Assembly: GCF_002155425.1 (NCBI RefSeq) | Contig: NZ_MUYG01000005.1 | Coordinates: 103,688 to 167,687, forward strand | Origin: Erythrobacter donghaensis | GTDB lineage: Bacteria > Pseudomonadota > Alphaproteobacteria > Sphingomonadales > Sphingomonadaceae | Direction of reading: 5' to 3' | DNA: 64,000 nucleotides | Shown here: piece after piece, positions 42,915 to 52,298 of the stretch | Numbering within the stretch: the first letter of the stretch is position 1 | Layout: each line of letters begins with the position of its first letter | Made by a program: the position numbers and the translations under genes | Notes under the pieces: model-generated | Told to the model about the DNA's origin: nothing | Database searches by the model: none | The model's input: the letters and a program-made list of their open reading frames with translations, nothing else

Positions 42915-45119
42915 CTAGGCCCGGCGGCGCGCGGGCGCTTCGGTCTCCGTCGCTGGTGCGCGCAGGTCCGCCAGCCGCGCGGGGCGGCCATAGCGATAGC
43001 CCTGCACATGACGGCATCCGATCGCGCGCAGGAAGATCTCCTGCTCCTCGGTCTCGACCCCTTCGACCACCACGCGCAGGCCGAGGCTGTGGCCCATCTG
43101 CACGATCGCCTGAATGATCAGCCGCGCCTGATGATCCTCTCCGATCGCGGCGATGAAATCGCGCTCGATCTTGACCTTGTGGATCGGGAAGGCGCGCAGG
43201 TGGGTGAGCGAGGAAAAGCCCGTGCCGAAATCGTCGAGGCAGATCGTGAAGCCGCATTCGTCGAGCATCGCCAGCGAGGCGCGCAGCTGGCCGCCCGCGT
43301 CGATCAGCATGGTCTCGGTCACTTCGATGGTGATGTTGTGCGGGGTGAGCGCGCTGTCGTCGATCACGTCGATCAGATGGCGCACGAAATCGCCCTGCCT
43401 GAGGTCCGCCTCCGACAGGTTGATGCCGATCCGCGTGTCCGGCCCATAGAGGTCGAGGATCGCTGGCCCATCGGCGACCACCTGATCCAGCATCACCCGG
43501 CTTACCCGGCGCGACAATTCGGGATCGAGCAGCGCGGCGAAGACCTCGCTCGCGGCGATCATCGCGCCGTCTTCGCCCCCGAGCCGCAGCAGCGCCTCGA
43601 CCGAGACCACCTTGCCGCTATCGAGCGCCAGGATCGGCTGATAGGCCGCCAGCACGCGCCCTTCGTTGAGCGCGCTGCGCAGCATCGCGATGGCCCGCTG
43701 GCGATCGGACTGGCGCGCTTCGATCTGCTGATCCCAGCACACCACCGAGCCGCGCCCGTTTTCCTTGCCGCGATAGAGCGCAAGGTCGGCGCGGCGCATG
43801 ATCTCCTCGCTGCTGGCCGGTGTGGTCATGTGCGCGACGCCGCAGGTCGCCCCGATCCGCAGCATCGCGCTGCCCAGCGGAGGCAGCGCGCCAAGATCGG
43901 CCAGCAGACCTTCGAGAAAGGCTGTCACCTCCGCCAGCGGCATCGCGGGCGGGAACAGCAGGGCAAACTCGTCCCCGCCCCAGCGCGCCAGCAACATGCC
44001 GGAGCCGGTGCGCTGGCGCAGCTGGAGCGCGACGGTTTCCAGCACCCGGTCGCCGACCAGATGGCCGAGCGTGTCGTTGACATCCTTGAACCCGTCGAGA
44101 TCGATCAGCGCAATCGTCACCGGCTCGCTTTCGACCCGCTTCATCGCCCGCGCCAGCCGCCGGTCGAAGGTCGCGCGGTTGTAGAGCCCGGTCAGCCGGT
44201 CACGCTCGGCAGCGCGTTTCAGGGCGACATTGCGCAGGTGTTCTTCGGTGCAATCGAGGATGATCCCGGCCACGCATTCGGGCTTGCCGTCGACATCGAT
44301 GCGCTCGCCCACCACGCGGATGCGCCGCTGCTCGCCGTCGCGGCGGCGGATCGTGGTCTCGAACATGAACGGCTTGCCGTCGTTCAGCGTGTCATCCATC
44401 GCCTTGCTGACCATCGCCCGGTCTTCGGGCTGATAGAGCTTCACGACATCGCGGACGTTGATCGAAGGGCCAGACTCCAGCCCGGTGATCGCGAAGACCT
44501 GATCCGACCAGACCAGTTCTCCGGTGGCCATTTCGACCCGCCAGCTGCCGACATTGACCGCACGCTCGGCCTGCCGGAAAATCTGGGTGGATTGCTGGAG
44601 CGCGGCATTGGCAAGGCTCAGCGCGCGGGTGCGGGCATGGAGCGCGAGGCTCTGCTCGGCCAGTTCCGCCAGCATCGCCAGCGGGGCGATCTGATCGGAT
44701 GTGAAGGCATCGGGCTCGGGCGAAATCACGCACAGCGCGCCCAGCACCATGCCATCGTCGGCCCGGATCGGCACGCCGAGATAGGACCGGATATAGGGCG
44801 GCCCGGTCACCAGATCGCTGCCCGCCAGCCGCGGATCCTCGCGCCCATCGCGAATCAGCAGCGGCCCCGCGCCCAGCACGCAGACCGCACAGAAGGAGTC
44901 CTCGACCCGGGTTTCGACAAGGTCGGTGCCGGTGCTGCCAAGGAACCACTGACGATCCTGCTCGACCACCGAAACCAGCGCGATCGGGCAATCGAGGATG
45001 CTGGTTGCCAGCAATGTGATGCGCGAAAACAGGTCGCGGTCGGGGATCGCATCGAGCCCGAGATTGCGAATGGCATCGAGACGAGGAACGGGGTGCACGC
45101 CGAGCGCTTTGCGCTGCAA
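42915..45119 (-). CDS. GAF-PAS-GGDEF-EAL cyclic-di-GMP enzyme
   Basis: A bifunctional-type signalling protein, 734 residues, cytoplasmic. GAF domain at about 25-165, PAS/PAC at about 180-300, GGDEF at about 305-470 with RLTGLYNRATF and WGGDEF, EAL at about 480-720 with SVEALLRL, DDFGTGFSSL and EGVETEE. Both catalytic motifs look intact, while the RxxD inhibitory site reads GSGM. Start is uncertain: TTG 45119, or GTG 45098. It lies 71 bases downstream of the DUF11 array on the same strand and may be cotranscribed with it. Confidence 0.9.
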   Translation of the reverse strand: MQRKALGVHPVPRLDAIRNLGLDAIPDRDLFSRITLLATSILDCPIALVSVVEQDRQWFLGSTGTDLVETRVEDSFCAVCVLGAGPLLIRDGREDPRLAGSDLVTGPPYIRSYLGVPIRADDGMVLGALCVISPEPDAFTSDQIAPLAMLAELAEQSLALHARTRALSLANAALQQSTQIFRQAERAVNVGSWRVEMATGELVWSDQVFAITGLESGPSINVRDVVKLYQPEDRAMVSKAMDDTLNDGKPFMFETTIRRRDGEQRRIRVVGERIDVDGKPECVAGIILDCTEEHLRNVALKRAAERDRLTGLYNRATFDRRLARAMKRVESEPVTIALIDLDGFKDVNDTLGHLVGDRVLETVALQLRQRTGSGMLLARWGGDEFALLFPPAMPLAEVTAFLEGLLADLGALPPLGSAMLRIGATCGVAHMTTPASSEEIMRRADLALYRGKENGRGSVVCWDQQIEARQSDRQRAIAMLRSALNEGRVLAAYQPILALDSGKVVSVEALLRLGGEDGAMIAASEVFAALLDPELSRRVSRVMLDQVVADGPAILDLYGPDTRIGINLSEADLRQGDFVRHLIDVIDDSALTPHNITIEVTETMLIDAGGQLRASLAMLDECGFTICLDDFGTGFSSLTHLRAFPIHKVKIERDFIAAIGEDHQARLIIQAIVQMGHSLGLRVVVEGVETEEQEIFLRAIGCRHVQGYRYGRPARLADLRAPATETEAPARRRA

Positions 45120-45190
45120 GCCTTTAAGAAATCGTGCTGTCCGCTACGCGTAATCGGGTCTGTCAGCCGCCCGCGTCGCGGCGATCCGGC

Positions 45191-47122
45191 CTATTGCACC
45201 CGCGCGCGGAAACGGATGGTGAAACTGGGCTGGCTGGTGCCGCTGGTGGCGGCATTCATCCGCCCTGCCGGAGTGATGCGGATCGCCCGCACGGCGGCAT
45301 CGAACGCCCCGACCGGGGTGTAGGTATAGGGCCCCGACCCACTCGCGTTCGATGAAAAGCCCACCATCGTTGCCGCATTGAAGCTCGACAGCCCGCTGGT
45401 GGTCGCGCCATTGGTGAAGGTCACCGGGGTGCCCGTGGCAAAGGCCATGTCGGCTGGCATGATGTCGGTGATGATGACCGAAGCGCTATCGGGCCGCGAC
45501 GCGCCGACATTGCGCACGGTGATCGCATATTCGACGATCGCGCCGGGGATCAGCTTGGGGTTGATCGTGCCGTTGACCGGGTCGGAGATCACCACACTCG
45601 ATTTCTCGACCACCAGTTCGGCGGTGCTGCTGCGGGTGTTGGTGATGGTGCAGACGATCACATCGCCCGGACGCGGGGTGACGGCGCCGCCCACGGCCGA
45701 GGGCAGTGCGGTCGGCGATCCGCTGGCGCTGTTAGTGCAGGCCATGACCGCGTCGTAATTGGCAAGGCTGGTGGTGCCGGCGGCGACTTCGTCGAAGATG
45801 TAGGATGTCCCCGAAGTGACCTGCACCAGCCCGGTGTCGCCATCATTGATCGTGCCGCTCGATCCGGTGGTGGTGCGGCTGGCGACGATGGTCTGGCCCT
45901 GACGGATGCGGATGGTGAACTGGTCGCCGGAAAAGCGCCGTCCGCCGCTGCCGAGAACTTTGCGCACTTGCAGCCGGGGCTGGGCGCCGACGGTGTAGGT
46001 GCACACCAGATACTCGCCGAATTGCAGCTGGCCGATCGCGGTGCTGGTCGCGGCGAGATTGTTCGGCAGCGCGGCGCGTGTAGCCCCCGCGGTGTTCACG
46101 CAGGTGAGGCTGCTGACATAGGCCGAGAGCGGGCTGGCGCTGCCCGGCGCCATGTCGAGCGCGAGGCTGAGCGGAAGCCCGGCGGACATGTTGAGCGGCG
46201 CGGCGCTGAACGGCCCGCCGCCGCTGCCGCTCGTCGTCCCGTTGTTGAGCGTCGCGCCGGTGATGGCCGAAGCGATGCGGTAATTGAACTGGTCGGCGCT
46301 GCTCACACGCGCGCCGATGATCTGGGTTTCCAGCCGGATCGTGGCAAAGCGCACCGCGAACATCACCCCCTGCAAGCCGCCGGCCTGCGTCTCCACCGTC
46401 ACGCTGGTGGGGCTGTTGCTGCCGAGGATATGCGCTCCGACCGTGCCGGGCTGTCCGCCGATGGTGACCGTGCCCGTGCCGACCCCGCTGATGGTGGGGA
46501 AGGCCGATCCGCTGATCGGATTGACCGCGTCGAGCAATTGCCACCCGCCGCCATTGGTCGTCATGCGCAGGCTCTCGCTCTGGTTGCTCGATTCGGCATC
46601 GGCGACGACGAAGGAATAGACCGTCGCGCTCGCGCCCACCGGCGGGATGACGGTGATGTTCGACAGGGTGATGGTACGCGTCCCCGCGCTGGCGGTGTAG
46701 AGCACCGGGCGCCCGGGAATGCCGATGAAGGCGGTGTTGCCGATCGCAGCACCGGTCCACGATGGCGACGTGACAGCGTTGTAAGCGGTGGTCGTACCCG
46801 TCACCCGCGCATTGAAACTCAGCACCGAGCCATCGGGCAGCGTGAAGCTGAGCGTCTGCCCGGCTGCGGTGCGCGCCAGCGTGTCGTTGTAATTGGCAAG
46901 GTTGAGCCAGCAATAGGTCTGCCAGCTGGCAGGCGCGGTGCCCTGCGTGGCGGCCTGCCCGCAGTTCTGCGCCATCGCCGCCGGGCTCCACATCAGCGCA
47001 AACAACAACGCCATCGCAGCCAGCATCCGGCGGACAGGGAGCATGCGAAGGGCCATGTCTCGGCTATAGGAAATCATGGTAAACACGCGGTTAGCAAACC
47101 GGGCGGAAAGGGCGCTGCGCAT
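45191..47122 (-). CDS. Secreted DUF11-like surface protein A (643 aa)
   Basis: An exported protein with an internal hydrophobic signal at about residues 33-51 (MLAAMALLFALMWSPAAMAQ). The mature part is Thr/Ser/Gly-rich and beta-structured. The C-terminal region carries a DUF11-like unit: SDPVNGTINPKLIPGAIVEY (about residue 521 on), then ITVRNVGASRPDSASVIITD. The middle has prealbumin-like or SpaA-like folds (LQVRKVLGSGGRRFSGDQF). ATG 47122 has a GGGGAGG site and lies 3 bases after the stop of the large upstream gene. Probably surface-located; no anchor motif seen. Confidence 0.7.
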   Translation of the reverse strand: MRSALSARFANRVFTMISYSRDMALRMLPVRRMLAAMALLFALMWSPAAMAQNCGQAATQGTAPASWQTYCWLNLANYNDTLARTAAGQTLSFTLPDGSVLSFNARVTGTTTAYNAVTSPSWTGAAIGNTAFIGIPGRPVLYTASAGTRTITLSNITVIPPVGASATVYSFVVADAESSNQSESLRMTTNGGGWQLLDAVNPISGSAFPTISGVGTGTVTIGGQPGTVGAHILGSNSPTSVTVETQAGGLQGVMFAVRFATIRLETQIIGARVSSADQFNYRIASAITGATLNNGTTSGSGGGPFSAAPLNMSAGLPLSLALDMAPGSASPLSAYVSSLTCVNTAGATRAALPNNLAATSTAIGQLQFGEYLVCTYTVGAQPRLQVRKVLGSGGRRFSGDQFTIRIRQGQTIVASRTTTGSSGTINDGDTGLVQVTSGTSYIFDEVAAGTTSLANYDAVMACTNSASGSPTALPSAVGGAVTPRPGDVIVCTITNTRSSTAELVVEKSSVVISDPVNGTINPKLIPGAIVEYAITVRNVGASRPDSASVIITDIMPADMAFATGTPVTFTNGATTSGLSSFNAATMVGFSSNASGSGPYTYTPVGAFDAAVRAIRITPAGRMNAATSGTSQPSFTIRFRARVQ

Positions 47123-47125
47123 CGC

Positions 47126-50100
47126 CTACCTCCCCAGCCCGAGGAAGCTGAAGCTGTCGGCGTCGAAGGCCATCCGCACCGCCGCAAAGACACCCTCGTC
47201 GGTGTTGCGGGCCGCGCGGAAGTCCCGGTCGCGGAAGCCTTCGACATTGTAGCCCAGCGTCAGCAGCATCCCCTTCACCGGGGTCACGCCGATGGTCGGG
47301 CCATAGGCGAAGCTGGTCACCTCGTCGGTGAGGTTGGAACGCACCGTGGCGCTCGCGCCGATTTCAAAGCGCTCGCCGATCCCGATACGGCCGTCGGCCC
47401 CGACCAGCACCGAGGTGCCGGCAAATTCGGTGCCTTCGAAGCGGTCGAGATTGTGCCGCGCGCCGAGGAACAGCGCGAATTCGTGGCGGCGCACTTCGGC
47501 CCCGTCCTCGTCCCCGCGCGGCGTGAGATTGGCCGAGAGGCTGGCGACCAGGCGGCGCGCGGTGGCATCACCATCGACCACCAGCGCGGTGCGGCCCGCA
47601 CCCCCGGCGCCGCCGATCTCGCCTGCCACGCCGCCGGTGATCCGGTCGGAGCGGAATTCGAGCCGCCCGAGCATGGCGAGCGGTTCCCCGTCGGGGCGGT
47701 GCGCAAAGGCGATGCTGGCATCGAGGATCTCGGCCGTCGCGCCGCCTACCGCTTCCGAATGCGTCCAGGTGATCCCCGATCCGACGAGGCTGCCTTCGCC
47801 CAGCTGGCGGATCGCGCCGAATTGCGCGCCCTTGCGGTCGGCGGTCTCGCCATCGCGCATCTCGCCGCGCGCGGTGACGCTCCAGCGGTCCTTGCGCCAG
47901 GCGACGCCGAAGGTGACGGCGGTGAAATCCTCGAACAGCAATCCGCCGGTCAGCTGGCCGCCGCTCGCCGTGGGCTGGGCGGGGTTGATCACGCCTGCGG
48001 TGCCGGGGTTGCCGCCAATGGTGCGGTTGCCGTCAAGCGTGGCGTCGATGGTGAAGTGCTGGTCGACCTGCAGCGTCTGCGACAGGCCGAAGGCGGCAAA
48101 GCTGCGCGTGCCGTTCTCGCCGATGGTCTCCTCGCCCAGCGTGGTGACGATCTGCCCGCCCTGCCACGGCGCGACTTCGATCCCGCCGCGCAGCTGCCGC
48201 GCCTTCAGAGTCTCGCCCTCGGACAATTCATAGGTGCCCACCAGCCGCACGTCCTGCGTGATCGCATAGCGCAGGCCGAGGCGGTGACGCGCGGGCAGAT
48301 CGAGGCTTTCGCTCTGGCCCAGCGCCACTGCGGTCCCGGCGGACAGTTCCAGCCGGTTGCCCATCAGCCGCTGGGTCGCTCCGGCTTCGAGCACGGTCGA
48401 GGCGGCGGTCGAGCCATCGGCGAGGCGATCGTCGAAATGGGTGATGCCGAGGCGCAGATCGGTGTTGAGGCCGGTGCGCGTGAACTGGCCCTGCGCGGCG
48501 CGGCGGCGGACCGTGTCGGTCAGGCTGTCGTCCTGCCACAGGCTGCCGGTGAAGTTGAAGCGCTGGCTCAGAAGCACCCGCCCATCGATCCCGATCTTGC
48601 GACGGCCGCGCTCGGCAGCGTTCTGCTGGCCGATGCCATAGTCGGCGTCGATCTGGCGGGCATAGGCGAGCAGATCGAGGCTGGCGGTCTGGTGCTGCGC
48701 TTCGACCAGCCAGCCGGCCGCGGCCTCGCCCTCGCGGCGGCTGAGGCCCAGCTCGGCGCGGATTTCGGTGTTGTCGCCGACGCGGGCGAGCAGATCGACC
48801 GCGCCGATATCGGTGCGCTGCACTTCCCCGCTTCGGGTTTCGAGGCCCGCATCGCTGATCGCGGTCGCGCCGATGCGGATCGCGCCATCATCGCTGGTCC
48901 AGTCGGCGCGCACCCCGGCGTTCCACTCCGCCGCGCCCGCGCCGTCGGTTTCGAACTCGATCACGATGAATTGAGGGTTGAGGTTCTCATCGCGGCTCAG
49001 CACCGGGGCGGCAAAGCTGATCGTGCCCGAGAGCAGGTCGATGTCGTAATCGACGAAGCGGGTCAGCTCGCGCGCCGAGACGATCAGTTCGGGGCGGAAG
49101 CGGTCGCGCACTTCGATGGTCACGCGCTCGGAATTGGCGAGGATGCGGCGGCTCGCAAGGCTGTAGGGGCCGGAAATGCCCTGGCCCTGAATCTCCTGCC
49201 GCTGGAACCGGCTGGCGATCTCGGCGGCGAAACCCTGCGCCTTGATTCCGCCGACCCGCGCCTCGCCCTTCACGCCGGTGGCGGTGCGGTTGTAATTGGC
49301 AAGGCGGGTCTGGTTGAAGGCGGTCTGGAAGTCGCCGTAGAGCGCATAGAAGGTCGCGGTCTCGATCCGCACATACAGCTTCTCGCGGCTGGCAGCATCG
49401 AACTGGCGCGCCGAGGCATCGCCGAACACGGTGTAGTAGGCCTGCGGGTCGATCGCGCCCAGCACGCGCTGGTCTTCGCGCTGCTTGGCGCTGTCATAGG
49501 CGAGGGTGAGCAGATATTTGCCCAGCACCCGGCCCTTGGCATAGAGCGCGACGCGCGCATCATCGCCAAGATCGCTGTCGAACTGGCCGCTGCGCTCCAT
49601 GTTGTCGGCAACCGAACGCGCGCCCACCGTGCCTTCGGCCAGGCCGACGATGGTCCATTCGATATCGCCCGGCTCGATCCAGGTTTCCAGCTCCTGTCGG
49701 CGGGTTATGGTGCCGTCGTTGAAGGCGAAGTCGAGCCGCAGCGAGCCGCTGACCATCGTCGGTGCGAGTTCGATGCGGGCGATGCCTTCCTCGCCCTCGA
49801 TCACCCAGCGCGCGGCGATGGGGGCGGTGCCGGTCAGCTGATTGAGCTGCTGGCGATCGATCTGCTCGGCGCTCTGATAGGGGGCGTTGAGCGTGAAGTT
49901 GCCCGAAATGCCCTCGCGCAGCGGGCGGCCGTTGCGATCGAGCACCCGGATCGCCACCACCGGGCGGGTGCGGCCATCGGCGACGAGGTTGGAAAGTGCG
50001 GGCAGGAATTCGACCTTGGCGGGCGTTCGGGTGAAGAACACTTCGCGGGTGAAGGTCTTGGAGACCTCACCGAAGGAGTTGAGCACGCGCGCTTCGACCA

Positions 50101-52276
50101 TCGTGCGCTCGTTCACCAGCGGCACGCCGCGCCACTGGCTGACGGCATATTTGCCGCGCTCGGGCGTCTGGGTGCCGTCGAAGGCGAGCGGATCGACCGG
50201 CTTGCCGTCGACCAGCAGCTGCACGCTCTGCCCGCGGCGGTGGCGGATCGCGACGCGGATCGCGGGCGCGCGCGGGTTGGCGTTTTCGGTGGGGCTGAGG
50301 AAGCCGTCCTCGCCATCGCCCAGCGCAAGGTAATCGTCGGGCGCGGCGGTGGGCTGGGCGGGGTTCGCGGGGTCGGGCGGAGGGCCTTCCGCGGCGGGAG
50401 CGGGGGTCGGAGCCGCCGCAACCGGCGCGCCTTCGGGCAGCACCGCGTGGAAATCGGCGACCACCAGACTGCCGCCCTGTCCGATCGCAAAGCGCGAGAT
50501 CGCGCTGCCGGCGTTGCGGGTCGAGGCCGAGCAATCGATCATCCGCGCGCCTTCAGGCAGGGTCATGCGCGAGACCTGCACCACGTGCGTGCCGGGCACC
50601 ACGCCTTCGAAGTGATAGCGCCCGTCGGCATCGGTGACGGCGAAGCTGCCGTCTTCCAGCATCACGCGAACGCCCGCGATTCCGGTGCGCGCAGCCTCGT
50701 CGAGCGTGCAGGCCCCGGCGGTGATGCGGCCGATGATGGTCATCCGGTCGGCGATCCCTTCGCGCACCACATCGACCGCCGCGCTCGCGCGTACCTGACG
50801 GCCCAGCGCATCGCGCGCCAGCGCATCGTTCAGCGCGCGGCCCGGCTGCGCATCGGGGCGCACGGTCATGGCATAGGTCACCCGCGCGCTGCCGCCTGCG
50901 GCAATGTCGCCGAGCGCGATGGTCAGCACGCGGCCATCGGGAGCGACGGTCACGACCCCCGGCGCGGCGGCGGTGCCGTTGATGCGGATCGTGTCGGGCC
51001 GCAGCCGCAGCCAGCGCGAAGGCGTGTCGGTCAGCGTCACCGCGCGCTTGATCCGCGCCGGATCGGCGTTGCGCACGGTGATCGTGTAGAAGATCGCATC
51101 GCCCGGCGCGGCATTGACGCGCGAGGCGGTTTTGGTGAGGGCGAGGTCGATACCGGGGCGGTCGACCGGAATGTCGATCTCGTAGGGGATCGGGCTCTCA
51201 AGCACGAAGGCATCGCCGAACGACCCTTCGCGGATCACGTGCGGCCTGCCATCGGGGCGAGTGACGCGCGCCAGCAGCTCGCGCGGGGCGGCAGAGGGCG
51301 CGGTGTAGGGGGTGGGGGGATCGACCACCAGCCGGTAACGGCCCGTCGCGGTGAGCGGGAACCAGAACTCGCCCGGCCCCATCATCACCGTCCGCCCGCT
51401 CGCATCGGTGATGTCGCCGCCGGAGATAATCGCGGAAGGCCAGAGGGTTGTCCCGTCCTCGGCAAAGACGGTTGCAGGCGCGCCGGTGACGGCATCGACC
51501 AGCGTAACGCGCGCGCCGTCGACCGGCTCGCCGGTCTCGCTGTCGAACACCACGCCAAAGGGATCGACCAGCACGGCAACGTCGGTCTGCACCAGAATGG
51601 TGTCGCTGCCCGGAGCCATCGCGGCCACGGTGATGCGCGAATCCGGCCCGACGCTGAGGCGGCAATCTTCCTGCACCAGCGGCGGGGGAATGCGGAAAGT
51701 ATCGATCACGCCGGTGAACACGCCGCTATCGGGGGCGGTTTCGAACACGGTCATGGTCTCGCGGTCGCCTTCGAGGCTGGTGAGCACCACGGTGAGGCTG
51801 TCGATCGCGGCGGGATCGCGGTTGGCGCTGGCCGCCGTCACTTCGAAGAACAGCGGCTCGCCCCCGCGCAGGCGGTCGGTCGGCTGGACGATCGAGGTGT
51901 TGAGCGCCGAAGTTGCGCCCGGATTGGGGCTGACAGCAGTGCGCGCCGACGAGCGGCCGGTTTGCACAGGGCTGCCCCCGGCACTGCAGACCGGCGAGCG
52001 GTAGACCAGTTCGGAACCCGTGCCCGGCGCGCGCCGGAACACCCGGATCGCAGGCGGAGCAGGCGGGGCGAGGCTGACGTCGAACCGGATCGGATTGCTC
52101 GAAATCCGGCGGCTCGATCCGTCAGCCTCCCAAGTGGCTTCGGCGATGTTGGTGATGGTGCGCACCGCCGCGCCGTCAGTCGTCTGTGCGGCTGCCCCTC
52201 CCTGCCACGCGCCAAACGGCAGCAGCACTGCAAAGAGTGCTGCCGCGACGCGCCGCAAGGAGGGGGTTACACGCAA
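47126..52276 (-). CDS. Giant DUF11/SdrD-like protein with predicted C-terminal beta-barrel (1716 aa)
   Basis: Exported: signal LRRVAAALFAVLLPFGAW near residues 7-24. Residues 30-400 contain beta-rich modules; a DUF11 repeat near 405-510 (IDLALTKTASRVNAAPGDAI); an SdrD-B-like module near 540-600 (GIAGVRVMLEDGSF, DADGRYHFEGVVPGTHVVQV). The C-terminal half (from about 930) alternates polar and aromatic strands (for example ARRFTGLNTD-type turns, LELSAGTAVALGQSESLDLP, GMLLTLGYNVEGFRDRDFRA) and looks like an outer-membrane barrel. TTG 52276 is preferred (GGAAG 6 bases before); the frame itself runs on to 52351 inside the upstream gene. Possible role: anchor or secretion pore for the neighbouring proteins, inferred. 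Confidence 0.65.
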   Translation of the reverse strand: MRVTPSLRRVAAALFAVLLPFGAWQGGAAAQTTDGAAVRTITNIAEATWEADGSSRRISSNPIRFDVSLAPPAPPAIRVFRRAPGTGSELVYRSPVCSAGGSPVQTGRSSARTAVSPNPGATSALNTSIVQPTDRLRGGEPLFFEVTAASANRDPAAIDSLTVVLTSLEGDRETMTVFETAPDSGVFTGVIDTFRIPPPLVQEDCRLSVGPDSRITVAAMAPGSDTILVQTDVAVLVDPFGVVFDSETGEPVDGARVTLVDAVTGAPATVFAEDGTTLWPSAIISGGDITDASGRTVMMGPGEFWFPLTATGRYRLVVDPPTPYTAPSAAPRELLARVTRPDGRPHVIREGSFGDAFVLESPIPYEIDIPVDRPGIDLALTKTASRVNAAPGDAIFYTITVRNADPARIKRAVTLTDTPSRWLRLRPDTIRINGTAAAPGVVTVAPDGRVLTIALGDIAAGGSARVTYAMTVRPDAQPGRALNDALARDALGRQVRASAAVDVVREGIADRMTIIGRITAGACTLDEAARTGIAGVRVMLEDGSFAVTDADGRYHFEGVVPGTHVVQVSRMTLPEGARMIDCSASTRNAGSAISRFAIGQGGSLVVADFHAVLPEGAPVAAAPTPAPAAEGPPPDPANPAQPTAAPDDYLALGDGEDGFLSPTENANPRAPAIRVAIRHRRGQSVQLLVDGKPVDPLAFDGTQTPERGKYAVSQWRGVPLVNERTMVEARVLNSFGEVSKTFTREVFFTRTPAKVEFLPALSNLVADGRTRPVVAIRVLDRNGRPLREGISGNFTLNAPYQSAEQIDRQQLNQLTGTAPIAARWVIEGEEGIARIELAPTMVSGSLRLDFAFNDGTITRRQELETWIEPGDIEWTIVGLAEGTVGARSVADNMERSGQFDSDLGDDARVALYAKGRVLGKYLLTLAYDSAKQREDQRVLGAIDPQAYYTVFGDASARQFDAASREKLYVRIETATFYALYGDFQTAFNQTRLANYNRTATGVKGEARVGGIKAQGFAAEIASRFQRQEIQGQGISGPYSLASRRILANSERVTIEVRDRFRPELIVSARELTRFVDYDIDLLSGTISFAAPVLSRDENLNPQFIVIEFETDGAGAAEWNAGVRADWTSDDGAIRIGATAISDAGLETRSGEVQRTDIGAVDLLARVGDNTEIRAELGLSRREGEAAAGWLVEAQHQTASLDLLAYARQIDADYGIGQQNAAERGRRKIGIDGRVLLSQRFNFTGSLWQDDSLTDTVRRRAAQGQFTRTGLNTDLRLGITHFDDRLADGSTAASTVLEAGATQRLMGNRLELSAGTAVALGQSESLDLPARHRLGLRYAITQDVRLVGTYELSEGETLKARQLRGGIEVAPWQGGQIVTTLGEETIGENGTRSFAAFGLSQTLQVDQHFTIDATLDGNRTIGGNPGTAGVINPAQPTASGGQLTGGLLFEDFTAVTFGVAWRKDRWSVTARGEMRDGETADRKGAQFGAIRQLGEGSLVGSGITWTHSEAVGGATAEILDASIAFAHRPDGEPLAMLGRLEFRSDRITGGVAGEIGGAGGAGRTALVVDGDATARRLVASLSANLTPRGDEDGAEVRRHEFALFLGARHNLDRFEGTEFAGTSVLVGADGRIGIGERFEIGASATVRSNLTDEVTSFAYGPTIGVTPVKGMLLTLGYNVEGFRDRDFRAARNTDEGVFAAVRMAFDADSFSFLGLGR

Positions 52277-52298
52277 GACCTGCTTCCCGATCAGGGGT

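Noticed and set aside
45095..45130. TAAA-N14-AGCGCTCG as a fourth sigma-28 site before the GGDEF-EAL gene
   Set aside because: Only five of eight -10 bases fit, and the element would fall inside or past the possible start codons.
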